Shown: piece after piece, positions 16,348 to 24,153 of the stretch
Layout: every line of letters starts with the position of its first letter
How positions within the stretch are numbered: the stretch's first letter is position 1
Assembly (NCBI RefSeq): GCF_000335475.2
Contig: NZ_ANAH02000009.1
Span: 1 to 64,000 of the forward strand
Direction: 5' to 3'
DNA: 64,000 bases
Origin: Cystobacter fuscus DSM 2262
Lineage (GTDB): Bacteria > Myxococcota > Myxococcia > Myxococcales > Myxococcaceae
Made by a program: the position numbers and the translations under genes
Notes under the pieces: model-generated
What the model was told of the DNA's origin: nothing
The model's input: the letters and a program-made list of their open reading frames with translations, nothing else
Databases searched by the model: none

Positions 16348-18471
16348 TTGGCGATCGTGGCGGCGGACGTGGTCAAGGGACTCCTCGGCGCGGTGGCGGC
16401 GAGCGCGGGGGTCAACCCCTTCTTGAAGTGGATCCTCGACAGCGCGATCTTCCCGGGGCTCCTCAAGGACTGGCTGTTCCCCGTGCCGGCGGAGGACGTC
16501 TTCAAGGTCCTCGAGTCGCGCATCACCGCGCTCGTGGACAAGCGGGTGGAGGCCGCGGTGGGGGCGGCGGCATTCGAGCGGGTGAAGGCCGACCTCCAGG
16601 GGCTCGGGGCCGCGTTCGCCGACTACGCCAACGTCGTGGACCTGGACGAGCGGCGGTACCGGCTTGCCGTGCTGCTCGTCCAGGCCGATGTCTCGGCCGC
16701 GAGCGTGGAGGCGGTGCCCGACCGGTACCTGTACCTGCTGACGGATGCGCTGGTGGTCATCGCCGTGGCGCACACCGCCGCGCTTCTCGACCAGGTGCAG
16801 CAGCACCCGGAGCGCTACGAGAACCAGATCGCGCTCGACACGGCGGCCATCCGCTACTCCGAGCTGGCGGGCCGGCTGCGCGACCGCTTCCTCTGGTACC
16901 GGATGGGACAGATTGCCGGCGGGGTCGGCGAGGTGATCGAGAAGGAGAGCGACCGGCGCCCGAGCGCGACCGGCGAGCAGAAGATCGTGAAGTTCTCCGC
17001 CTATGACGACATGGCGCTCTGGTGGATGAGCCCGAACAAGTACCGGACGGAGTTCCTCGGCGGGCTCGAGACGGGCTGGGTACAGGCCGTCGGGATGGAT
17101 CGCGCTTACTTCGAGAAGAAGCAGGAGGCCGCGGCGCGCGTCGTGGCCTACGGGGAGGAGCAGAAGAAGAAGGTGTACGACTGGTGGGGCGAGCACCTCA
17201 CCAACCACACCCAGGAGTTCCTGCATCTCGTCGATTGGAAGGGGCGGGAGAGCGGAAGGAAGCCTCGTGACCGGACGGTGGTGCGCGCCTGGCCGCTGGG
17301 GCGTGTGGTGGCGCCTGACGCCTCCGCCACGGCGCTCGACCGCATCGACCTGTTCCTCGCCCAGCAGATGGATACCTTCTCGGTGTCGGGTCCGCGCTAC
17401 GTCCAGACCTACCGCGTGCCCGGCGAGCCGCGGGTGGGCACCCAATCCAACTTGTTCTACCGCGCGGACACGTACGACACGGCCGTCGCGTCGATCTACT
17501 TCGCGGCGCGCGGCGATCTCCGGCGCGCGGGCGACCTCGCTGACGGGCTGTGCATCGCCCTGGAGCACGATCCGATCGGCGGGGGCCGCATCGTCGCGGC
17601 GACGCACGCCACCGCGCTCCTCGACCGCGCCGAGGGGTACGCCACGTCGATCTTCCCCGCCGACGGCGCCACCCGCGATGTGGGCAACGCGTGCTGGGCC
17701 GGCATCGCGCTGACCCGGATGTACGCGGCCACGCGTCAGTACCGCTACCTGCACCACGCCATCAGCATCGCGGGGTGGGTGTACAAGGAGCACGCGTCCA
17801 AGGACGCCTGGCAGGGGTACACCGGCGGCGAGGATGCGTGGGGGCAGAAGCGCGCGTGGCGGTCCGTCGAGCACAACGTCGACGCCTTCGCGCTCTTCAC
17901 CAACCTGTACCGTCTCACCAGCGAGGCGCGTTGGGTCGCGGCCGCCCAGCGCGCCCAACGCCTGGTGAAGGCCTGTTACGTGCCGGAGGGCTATTACGTG
18001 ACCGGCACCGGCGTAAGCGATGTGCTCAACGCGGGTGTCGTGCCGGCCGATGTGCAGACGTGGACGGCCCTCGCGGGGGTGAATCCGGCTGGCAACGCGT
18101 CGAGCCTCCGCTTCCTGCTCGATCGGCTTTCGACCACCACCGCGGGGTTCGCGGGGTTCAAGTTCGCGCTCGCCGGCGAGGGCGTGCAGAACGAGGTGAC
18201 GGCGGGGGCTGTGATGGCTCTTCACCTCATGGGCGGCGACCTCCGCGACGGCGCAGAGCCCTACTTCGACAGCCTGGTCCGCCAGCAGCTCGAAGCGCCG
18301 GGGACCGTTGGCGCGGGGCTCGTCGCGACCCCCGGGGTCGAGGCGAAGACGGGGGCAGGCCTCGACTGGTCCTACTTCAACTGGCCCCACGCCGCGTCCA
18401 GCGCGTGGACCGGCCTCGCGCTTCTCGCGCGGGACGATGCGCGCGCCAACCCGTATGCCCCGGTGGGGTAG
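16348..18471 (+). CDS. Two-domain protein: Cry-like helical N-terminus plus six-hairpin glycosidase-like barrel
   Basis: About 707 residues, no signal peptide. TTG at 16348 is preferred because GGAGG lies five bases upstream; GTG at 16342 overlaps that motif. The first 200 or so residues are helical and resemble, by eye, domain I of insecticidal delta-endotoxins: VNPFLKWILDSAIFPGLL, an LESRITALVDKRV helix, LQGLGAAFADYA, and VPDRYLYLLTDALVVIAVAH with RDRFLWYRMG. From about residue 380 the pattern changes to an alpha/alpha barrel: TYDTAVASIYFAARGDLRRA, WRSVEHNVDAFALFTNLYR, DVQTWTALAGVN, typical of six-hairpin glycosidase-like proteins. The middle (210-340) is charged and Trp-rich. Function is unknown: a toxin or a carbohydrate enzyme are both open. 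The frame is intact. Confidence 0.5.
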   Translation: MAIVAADVVKGLLGAVAASAGVNPFLKWILDSAIFPGLLKDWLFPVPAEDVFKVLESRITALVDKRVEAAVGAAAFERVKADLQGLGAAFADYANVVDLDERRYRLAVLLVQADVSAASVEAVPDRYLYLLTDALVVIAVAHTAALLDQVQQHPERYENQIALDTAAIRYSELAGRLRDRFLWYRMGQIAGGVGEVIEKESDRRPSATGEQKIVKFSAYDDMALWWMSPNKYRTEFLGGLETGWVQAVGMDRAYFEKKQEAAARVVAYGEEQKKKVYDWWGEHLTNHTQEFLHLVDWKGRESGRKPRDRTVVRAWPLGRVVAPDASATALDRIDLFLAQQMDTFSVSGPRYVQTYRVPGEPRVGTQSNLFYRADTYDTAVASIYFAARGDLRRAGDLADGLCIALEHDPIGGGRIVAATHATALLDRAEGYATSIFPADGATRDVGNACWAGIALTRMYAATRQYRYLHHAISIAGWVYKEHASKDAWQGYTGGEDAWGQKRAWRSVEHNVDAFALFTNLYRLTSEARWVAAAQRAQRLVKACYVPEGYYVTGTGVSDVLNAGVVPADVQTWTALAGVNPAGNASSLRFLLDRLSTTTAGFAGFKFALAGEGVQNEVTAGAVMALHLMGGDLRDGAEPYFDSLVRQQLEAPGTVGAGLVATPGVEAKTGAGLDWSYFNWPHAASSAWTGLALLARDDARANPYAPVG

Positions 18472-18505
18472 CGGAACCGGGGTCGGCTCAGCTGCAGACG
18501 TCAGC

Positions 18506-20491
18506 TCAATAAGCGACGGGTTGGTCGAGGAGCGTGGCGAGGGCGCGGTACTCGGGCCGCAATCCGCGTTCGGCCGCGCTGCCGGCCACGACCACGGGCA
18601 GCAACACACCCTCCAGCTCCGGATGGGCCGCGAGCCGCACGGCGATGGGTGCCATGACCTTCGCCTCGATGAGCCGCTTCAAGGGCCGGGCCCCCAGTTG
18701 GGGCTCGTACCCGTGCCGGGCCAGCCACGCCCGCGCGTCCGGCTCCACCACCAGCTTCAGCCCGCGTCGCGACAGCCCCGCCCGCGACGCCGCCTTCTCC
18801 AGCTCCAGGTCCACGATGCGCAGCACGTCCGCCTCCGTCAGGCGGCGGAACGGGATGATGTGGTCGATCCGGTTGAACAGCTCCGGCCGGAAGGCCTGAC
18901 GGATGGCCCGCGTGAAGTCCTCCGCGCCCCGCTCCGCTCCGAACCCCGCCGGCTCCGAGTGCGAGACGCCGAGATTGCTCGTCATGCACACCACCGTCAT
19001 CCGGAAGTCCACCAGGCGCCCCAGCCCATCCGTCAGTCTCCCCTCCCCCAGGATGCCCAGGAGCAGATCGAAGACCTCCGGATGTGCCTTCTCCAGCTCG
19101 TCGAAGAGGACGAGCGACAGGGGCTGTTGCCGCACCCGCTCGGCGAGGCTGGTGATGCCCGGGCCCACCTCCATCAACCTCTGGGCCGAGCCGGGCAACA
19201 TGTACTCGGACATGTCCAGGCGGATCATCCGCTGCTCGTCGCCGAAGAGCGTGCGCGCCAGTTGCTTGGACAGCTCCGTCTTCCCCACCCCCGTGGGCCC
19301 GGCGAAGAGCAGCGTGCCCACGGGCTTGTCCGGATCATTCAGCCCGGCCTTGAACCGCGCGAGCACTCCGGCGGCCAGCTCACACGCCCGCTCCTGGCCG
19401 ATGACGCCCTTCTGGAGCTGCGCCGCGAGCGTGTGGCGCTCGGCGGGGACCTCGTCGCTGATGAGCTGGAGCGGCAGGCCTGAGTAGCGCGCATAGGCCT
19501 CGGAGGCATCGCGCGGATAGAGCGTCCGGGACTGGCCGCGCTCGCCCTGCTGCTCCAGCCAGTCGAGGAAGCGGAACGCCTTGCCCGGAAACAGGCTGTC
19601 GCGTTGGAACGTGTCCAGGTGGGCCACGAGTTGCCGCAGCCCCACGGGATGGATGCTCACCCGGCTGCGCCGCACGGATTGGTAGCGCTGCATGAGCTCG
19701 GGCATCCGCGCGGCCGGGGGCTGCTCGATGCGCAGGACGCGGAAGGGCCGCAGCGCCTCCGGGAAGCGCCGCTGGCAGCGCTCGAGCTCGGCCTCGGTGC
19801 ACTCGGCGATGAGGGAGAGCTCCCCGCTCATCGCGGCCGGCAGGAGCAGATCTCCAATCGACGAGCCATCCGGCTGGGGCGCGAGCAGGGACGTGAGCCG
19901 ATCCACGAAGAGGTAGTCCTCCTCGTGCGACAGCGCGTCGATGAGATTCAGGCAGCGCTCCTGCCACATGCCCAGGTACACCATGCCGGCCACAATCCGC
20001 TCGGCGCTGGTGCGCCAGATGTCGGGCAGGCGCACCGTCTTGTCCTCGCGCCGCCGCTCGGCGATCCGCCGCGCCAGCATCGACACGTGGCTCGTCTTGC
20101 CCGTGCCCGTGCCTCCGACGAGCAACAGCGAGGGAGGGGGCCGGCGCTGGGCGAGCTCCAGCCATTCGCGCATCGCCTCGGCGTCGTACACCAGGGCCGG
20201 CTGCCGGCCGCCCAGGGCGCGCGACGTCAATTCCTCGCCCACCTGCTCGAGCACCTCGGGGGGTGGGGGCCGCCGCGCGCCACCGCGGACCTCGCGCCGC
20301 GCGCCGAGCGGATCCCACGCCCGGACATACTCCTCGCCCTCGTGGCGGAAGTCATAGAGGCCCTTGGGCTTCTCCCCGAGCAGCGCGGTGCTCAGCGCGT
20401 TCTGCAACACATCCCGCGCGATGGAGAGATCCTCCACGACGAAGGACCAGCCGAAGCGCGGCACCCGCACGCGCCAGGCGCCGCCCTCCAT
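18506..20491 (-). CDS. ClpA/ClpB-like AAA+ ATPase, extreme N-terminus lost to R9
   Basis: A 661-residue double AAA+ protein. Module 1 has Walker A GGTGTGKTS near residue 130 and a degenerate second half. Module 2 has Walker A GPTGVGKTE near residue 395, Walker B LVLFDELEKAHPEV, sensor TSNLGVS and the Clp_C tail (GYEPQLGARPLKRLIE). Such proteins unfold or disaggregate substrates; there is no ClpP loop evident and no Clp-N repeats. The first available Met (20491) lies seven bases inside the R9 junction, has no ribosome-binding site, and the protein begins abruptly at EGGAWRVRVPRFGW. The native start is therefore probably gone. It converges with the Cry-like gene. Confidence 0.75.
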   Translation of the reverse strand: MEGGAWRVRVPRFGWSFVVEDLSIARDVLQNALSTALLGEKPKGLYDFRHEGEEYVRAWDPLGARREVRGGARRPPPPEVLEQVGEELTSRALGGRQPALVYDAEAMREWLELAQRRPPPSLLLVGGTGTGKTSHVSMLARRIAERRREDKTVRLPDIWRTSAERIVAGMVYLGMWQERCLNLIDALSHEEDYLFVDRLTSLLAPQPDGSSIGDLLLPAAMSGELSLIAECTEAELERCQRRFPEALRPFRVLRIEQPPAARMPELMQRYQSVRRSRVSIHPVGLRQLVAHLDTFQRDSLFPGKAFRFLDWLEQQGERGQSRTLYPRDASEAYARYSGLPLQLISDEVPAERHTLAAQLQKGVIGQERACELAAGVLARFKAGLNDPDKPVGTLLFAGPTGVGKTELSKQLARTLFGDEQRMIRLDMSEYMLPGSAQRLMEVGPGITSLAERVRQQPLSLVLFDELEKAHPEVFDLLLGILGEGRLTDGLGRLVDFRMTVVCMTSNLGVSHSEPAGFGAERGAEDFTRAIRQAFRPELFNRIDHIIPFRRLTEADVLRIVDLELEKAASRAGLSRRGLKLVVEPDARAWLARHGYEPQLGARPLKRLIEAKVMAPIAVRLAAHPELEGVLLPVVVAGSAAERGLRPEYRALATLLDQPVAY

Positions 20492-20497
20492 CCGGCG

Positions 20498-21075
20498 GAT
20501 AGGAGGGATAGAGGCCGTGTTGAGGGTGAGGGCTGGTGCAGAGGGGCCGAGAAGGGCCGCTGACGGAGGCCGCCCGAGCACTGCGCCAGGCCAGTGCAGA
20601 GGCCGCGTAGCCCCCTTTGGGTACACGCCTGCTCAGGCCGCGCTCCCCTTAGGGGCGAGGCAGTGGGCTTGGGCCTGTGGGCAACTGCGGCCTGGCGCTC
20701 AACACCACGCGAGCTGCGCTGGCCCCTGCGCCGAGGCCCGCTTTGCAGGCCGCGTAGGTAGTTCCATGTGCTCCAAAATCGCGCGCACCCCACCGGGTGC
20801 CGTCAGGTACGCCAGCACCTGGCGCCTGCCTCCACAGCTCGCGCAGGCGAACACGTCCAGCGCGAACGTCCTGCGTAGCAGCCCGGCCCAGTCCAATCGT
20901 GGCGTGCGCTCCTTCTTCGGCTCCTCCACCGTCACGGCCATTGACGGGCGCTCCTCCTCCGGCTCCGGCTCCGCACCTGCTTGGGGGAACAGAAATGGCC
21001 GCAGTCGCGCGCCTGGAGCGAAGACGCCGTGGAACCTCGTGAGGTTTGCCCGAGGCGGAGGCACCAGGGACGCCA
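20498..21075 (-). mobile_element. IS91-like remnant R9 with left terminus and transposase C-terminus
   Basis: The longest remnant with an intact terminus (GATAGGAGGGATAGAGG after CCGGCG). On the minus strand the frame 21076-20699 reads MASLVPPPRANLTRFHGVFA PG, a Glu-rich linker, then RLDWAGLLRRTFALDVFACA, CGGRRQVLAYLTAPGGVRAI and LEHMELPTRP. This is the C-terminal third of an IS91-family transposase without its catalytic HUH and Tyr motifs. To the right it is joined to AraC-gene DNA exactly as in R10. Confidence 0.85.
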
Positions 21076-21116
21076 CACGTCGCCCGAGGCCCGTCCCTCC
21101 TCCTTCCTGGCTCAGT

Positions 21117-21219
21117 GGCTGGCGGGAGGGGCGGAGCGGAACGCGCGGCGGTAGGCCTGGGGGCTCGTGGTGACGAAGCGCTGGAAGTGCTCACGAAAGG
21201 CGGTCGCCGAGCCAAAGCC
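21117..21219 (-). pseudogene. 3' fragment of an AraC-type gene, duplicated from 25 kb
   Basis: Encodes GFGSATAFREHFQRFVTTSP QAYRRAFRSAPPASH and a stop, the last helix-turn-helix of the GlxA-like regulator at 25011. Bases 21007-21219 are identical to 24906-25118, including the adjoining IS91 sequence. The fragment is cut at 21219 by a group II intron remnant. Confidence 0.85.
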
Positions 21220-21623
21220 CTGACGGCTCCACGTTGAGTGGCCGGTTGGGGAAGCCGGTGAACAACCCTGGTCCGCGGAGGATGGGCGCCCGACCTCCAC
21301 GGGAGCGAAAGACGGGTGGCGGTGGTACCGCGCCGGCGAAGGCAACGAAGCCGGGCGGGAAGGTCGTCAGGGAGTCGGAGTGCCTCGTAGTACCGATGAA
21401 GCGGGGGAACGCAGCGAGCGGACCCCGTGGAGGGAAGGGGGCAGCGGAACATGGAACCGGGGGAGGGAAAGACGGAGGGGACACCGAGCCCTACAACCGT
21501 CTCAACACAACGTCCTCGGATAGTGCTCGCGGCGAAACCATGAGCCGAGGAGCCGGATGCGGGAATTCTGCACGTCCGGATCTGTGGGGGGCCGGGGTGG
21601 GCAACTGCCCCGGTCTACCCGAC
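21220..21623 (+). mobile_element. Group II intron remnant without its ORF
   Basis: Contains intron domain I-IV text (CTCGTAGTACCGATGAAGC, then GGAACGCAGCGAGCGGACCC) and a stretch at 21415-21512 closely matching the region around the reverse transcriptase start of the left-edge intron, including CACCGAGCCCTACAACCGTC. The ORF is missing. Domain V follows at 21550-21583 (GAGCCGGATGCGGGA, then a TGCACGTCCGG arm), then a domain VI hairpin (CCGGGGTGGGCAACTGCCCCGG) and the 3' end CTACCCGAC at 21623. The GUGYG start is absent, so it is also 5'-truncated. Confidence 0.75.
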
Positions 21624-21642
21624 TCCGACACCTCGTCTCCTA

Positions 21643-21661
21643 CGAATCGTCTGACACCCTT
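21643..21661 (+). repeat. 19-bp sequence shared with the left-edge intron insertion site
   Basis: CGARTCGTCTGACACCCTT occurs here and at 749-767, where it directly borders the intron's 5' end, with one mismatch (G/A). It lies 19 bases after the 3' end of the intron remnant. It may mark a target recognised by these introns. Confidence 0.5.
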
Positions 21662-21733
21662 CCTGGACACCTTTCCTGGCGCCGCGCTCGCTCGTCTTCT
21701 CCCTCTACGGGAGGGTCTCGAAGGAGTCATTCG

Positions 21734-21775
21734 TGGTCAACTTGACGAAGTGGGCACACTTTGTCAAGTTGACCA
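21734..21775. promoter_or_regulatory. Large palindromic operator of the SDR-TetR operon
   Basis: Arms TGGTCAACTTGACGAAGTG and CACTTTGTCAAGTTGACCA (one mismatch) surround four bases. Each arm holds a smaller palindrome, GTCAA-N-TTGAC, at 21736-21746 and 21763-21773, centres 27 bases apart. It ends one base before the SDR start codon, so a bound repressor would cover the transcription and translation start. The TetR gene two positions down is the natural candidate ligand. Confidence 0.75.
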
Positions 21776-21776
21776 T

Positions 21777-22718
21777 ATGAGCGCGAAGCCAAGTACGGGA
21801 TGGAGCTTGTCGGAAGTTCCCACCCAGACGGGAAGGACGGTGCTGGTCACGGGCGCGAACACGGGACTCGGGTTCGAGACCGCACGGATGCTCGCCGGCA
21901 AGGGCGCGAAGGTCGTTCTCGCCTGCCGTGACACGCGGAAGGGCGAGCGCGCGGTGGAGCGCATCCGCCAGGAATCACCCGCCGCGGACGTCTCGCTCGC
22001 CGGGTTGGATCTCGCCGATCTGGACTCCGTGGCCACGTTCGAGCGCGCATTTCGCGAGAAGCACGAGCGGCTCGATCTGCTCATCAACAACGCGGGCGTC
22101 ATGGTGCCGCCGTTTTCGCGGACGCAGCAGGGATTCGAGCTCCAGTTCGGCACGAACCACCTCGGACATTTCGCGCTCACGGGACGGCTGATGCCCTTGC
22201 TGCTGAAGACCCCGCGGTCGCGTGTCGTCGTCCTTTCCAGCGCGGGCGCTAACTTCGGACACATCGACCTGGAGGATCTCCAGTTCGAGCGCCGGAAGTA
22301 CCGCGCGTGGATCGCCTATACACAGAGCAAGCTCGCCAACTTGATGTTCGCGCTGGAACTCGCGCGCCGTCTCGATGCGGCGGGCGCGTCCGTGATCGCC
22401 ACCGCGGCCCATCCTGGAGGGAGCGCGACCGAGCTGCAGCGCAACGCCAGCTTCTTCCAGCGGGTCTACAACCCCCTTCTCGCGTCGACGCCCGCCGAGG
22501 GGGCCTTGTCGACGCTCCGGGCCGCTATCGATCCGGCCGCGCGCAATGGCTCCTACTGGGGCCCCACGGGGCTCTTCGAGATGCGGGGCCCGCCGGGTGA
22601 AGCCTATCTTCCGCGGCGGGCGAAGAATCCCGCCGTCGCACGCCAGCTCTGGAGCGAGAGCGAGCGATTGACCGGTGTGAGGTTCTCGCTGTTCCCCCGT
22701 GAAGACGAGGTGGGCTGA
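21777..22718 (+). CDS. Short-chain dehydrogenase/reductase
   Basis: A 313-residue classical SDR acting as a cytosolic NAD(P)-dependent oxidoreductase. Cofactor motif TGANTGLG near residue 24, NNAGV near residue 104, catalytic Ser in VVVLSSAGAN and the YTQSK catalytic Tyr-Lys pair. It resembles retinol dehydrogenase-like bacterial SDRs of unknown substrate. ATG at 21777 is used because SLSEVPTQTGRTVLVTGA matches family N-termini. No Shine-Dalgarno sequence precedes it; the operator palindrome ends there, so the message may be leaderless. It is the first gene of a three-gene operon and its stop is directly followed by the TetR GTG. Confidence 0.9.
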   Translation: MSAKPSTGWSLSEVPTQTGRTVLVTGANTGLGFETARMLAGKGAKVVLACRDTRKGERAVERIRQESPAADVSLAGLDLADLDSVATFERAFREKHERLDLLINNAGVMVPPFSRTQQGFELQFGTNHLGHFALTGRLMPLLLKTPRSRVVVLSSAGANFGHIDLEDLQFERRKYRAWIAYTQSKLANLMFALELARRLDAAGASVIATAAHPGGSATELQRNASFFQRVYNPLLASTPAEGALSTLRAAIDPAARNGSYWGPTGLFEMRGPPGEAYLPRRAKNPAVARQLWSESERLTGVRFSLFPREDEVG

Positions 22719-23333
22719 GTGGACACCCGGAAACCCAAGGCCCGTTCGACACAACCGGAAGCCATCGCGGCGGCCGTGCTCAACGTCTTCCTGCGCTATG
22801 GCTTCAGGAAGACATCCATGGACGACCTCGCCCGGGCCGCGGGGCTTTCACGCCAGGGGCTCTACCTCTACTTCGCGACCAAGGAGCAGCTCTTCGAGGC
22901 TGCGCTGGAACACCTCATCACGCGAACGCTCGACGCGGCACGCCGCATCGCGGACCAGCGCGACCTCGACGTGGAGGAGCAACTGCTTCGCGTCTTCCAG
23001 GAACTCCAGGGCGAAACGCTCGACCTCTCATCGCGCGAGCACAGGAATGAATTGATCGAGGTCGCACGGCAGACCTCGGGTTCGCGCGTCGCCAACCTGG
23101 AGCGGGGCTTCGTCGAACTCCTCGCCGGGATTCTCGTGCGCGCGGGCGTCGCCGCTTCGTGGAAGGACACCGGCGTGACGGCACTGCAACTCGCCGAGCA
23201 CCTCTTCGACGCGGCCAATGGAATCAAATCGTCCGTCACCTCACGCGAGGCGTATCTCGTGCGGCTTCGGACCTCCATCCAGATCATCACCCGGGGCGCG
23301 TCGCGGCGCGACGCCAAGGAGCCAGGGTCATGA
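22719..23333 (+). CDS. TetR-family repressor
   Basis: A 204-residue regulator starting at GTG directly after the SDR stop. The N-terminal helix-turn-helix is clear: AAAVLNVFLRYGFRKTSMDD followed by LARAAGLSRQGLYLYFATKE and QLFEAALEH. The C-terminal ligand-binding half is variable, as usual. It likely represses its own operon through the 21734-21775 palindrome. Its stop overlaps the ATG of the next gene by four bases. Confidence 0.9.
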   Translation: MDTRKPKARSTQPEAIAAAVLNVFLRYGFRKTSMDDLARAAGLSRQGLYLYFATKEQLFEAALEHLITRTLDAARRIADQRDLDVEEQLLRVFQELQGETLDLSSREHRNELIEVARQTSGSRVANLERGFVELLAGILVRAGVAASWKDTGVTALQLAEHLFDAANGIKSSVTSREAYLVRLRTSIQIITRGASRRDAKEPGS

Positions 23334-24013
23334 GAATCGCGGTCGTCGGCGCCACGGGCGGAACAGGCCGGAAGGTGGTCGAACTGGCACTCGCGCGGGG
23401 TCACGAGGTCGTGGCGGTGGCCCGCTATCCCGAGAGGATCCCGCCGGCCCCTGGCCTCTCGGTCCGTCGAGGAGACGTGCTCGACGAGGAGAGCCTCACC
23501 AACGCCCTGAGCGACGTGGAGGCCGTCATCAGTTGTATCGGTCCCACCAGGAACCTCGCGCCGGGAACGATCATGTCCGAGGGCGTCGCGAACATGATCG
23601 CCGCCTGCGAACGCGCCGGCGTGAGCCGTTTCGTCCTCCAGAGCGGCATCACGCTCAGCGACGGATCGGAACTCTCCCCGTGGAACCGCTGGGTCATCCG
23701 TGTCCTGCGCCGCGTCTTCGCGCAGGCGATCAACGACAAGGCCATCGCCGAGCGCGCCCTGAGGCAAAGCCGTTTGGAATGGGTGATCGTGCGGCCGGCG
23801 GGGCTGCGCGATGCACCCGCCACCTCGAACTACGTCGCGGGCCCGAGAGCGCGCATCGATCCACTCCTCCCGCTGCCGTTCGCCGACTGTGCCGGCTGTC
23901 TCGTCCGCGCGGCCGTCGCTCCGGAGTGGGTGGGGCAGATCGTCAACGCGGGGCGCCGTCTGGCCACTCGCGGCACGACCCTCCTGGACGTCGATCAGAA
24001 CGTCCTCCACTGA
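23330..24013 (+). CDS. Atypical SDR, NmrA/YwnB-like NAD(P)-binding protein
   Basis: A 227-residue Rossmann protein. MRIAVVGATGGTGRKVVELA carries the glycine-rich cofactor motif of atypical SDRs (GATGGTG). RGDVLDEESLTNALSDVEAV and SCIGP follow the usual order, and VSRFVLQSGI is the family's central strand. It lacks a classical YxxxK pair and may be a flavin-type reductase or a redox sensor. Start by ATGA overlap with the TetR gene. It completes an operon probably induced by a reactive organic compound, which is an inference from the gene set. Confidence 0.8.
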   Translation: MRIAVVGATGGTGRKVVELALARGHEVVAVARYPERIPPAPGLSVRRGDVLDEESLTNALSDVEAVISCIGPTRNLAPGTIMSEGVANMIAACERAGVSRFVLQSGITLSDGSELSPWNRWVIRVLRRVFAQAINDKAIAERALRQSRLEWVIVRPAGLRDAPATSNYVAGPRARIDPLLPLPFADCAGCLVRAAVAPEWVGQIVNAGRRLATRGTTLLDVDQNVLH

Positions 24014-24022
24014 CCCCAACCC

Positions 24023-24153
24023 AACGGCGGAGCCAACCTGTTCACGTGCGAGCAGTGCGTTTATGGCGAACAGGATGTCGATGGGCCGACGAAGAAGACC
24101 TTCTTCGCCGAGTCGGGCTCGCTCTTCCTCGCGCTCAAGGTCTCCCCACGGCA
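24023..24153 (+). pseudogene. Internal fragment of a myxobacterial exported protein
   Basis: Open frame reading NGGANLFTCEQCVYGEQDVD GPTKKTFFAESGSLFLALKV. The 'ANL.TC.QCV...D.DG...K.FFA.SG.L' pattern resembles cysteine-containing myxobacterial lipoproteins. There is no start, and the frame runs out at about 24153 where another coding frame takes over. Confidence 0.4.

Noticed and set aside
14806-18609. Minus-strand open frame of 1,267 residues opposite the Cry-like gene
   Set aside because: Lacks domain signals, has antisense-type composition and crosses IS remnant R8; the plus strand carries coherent protein features.
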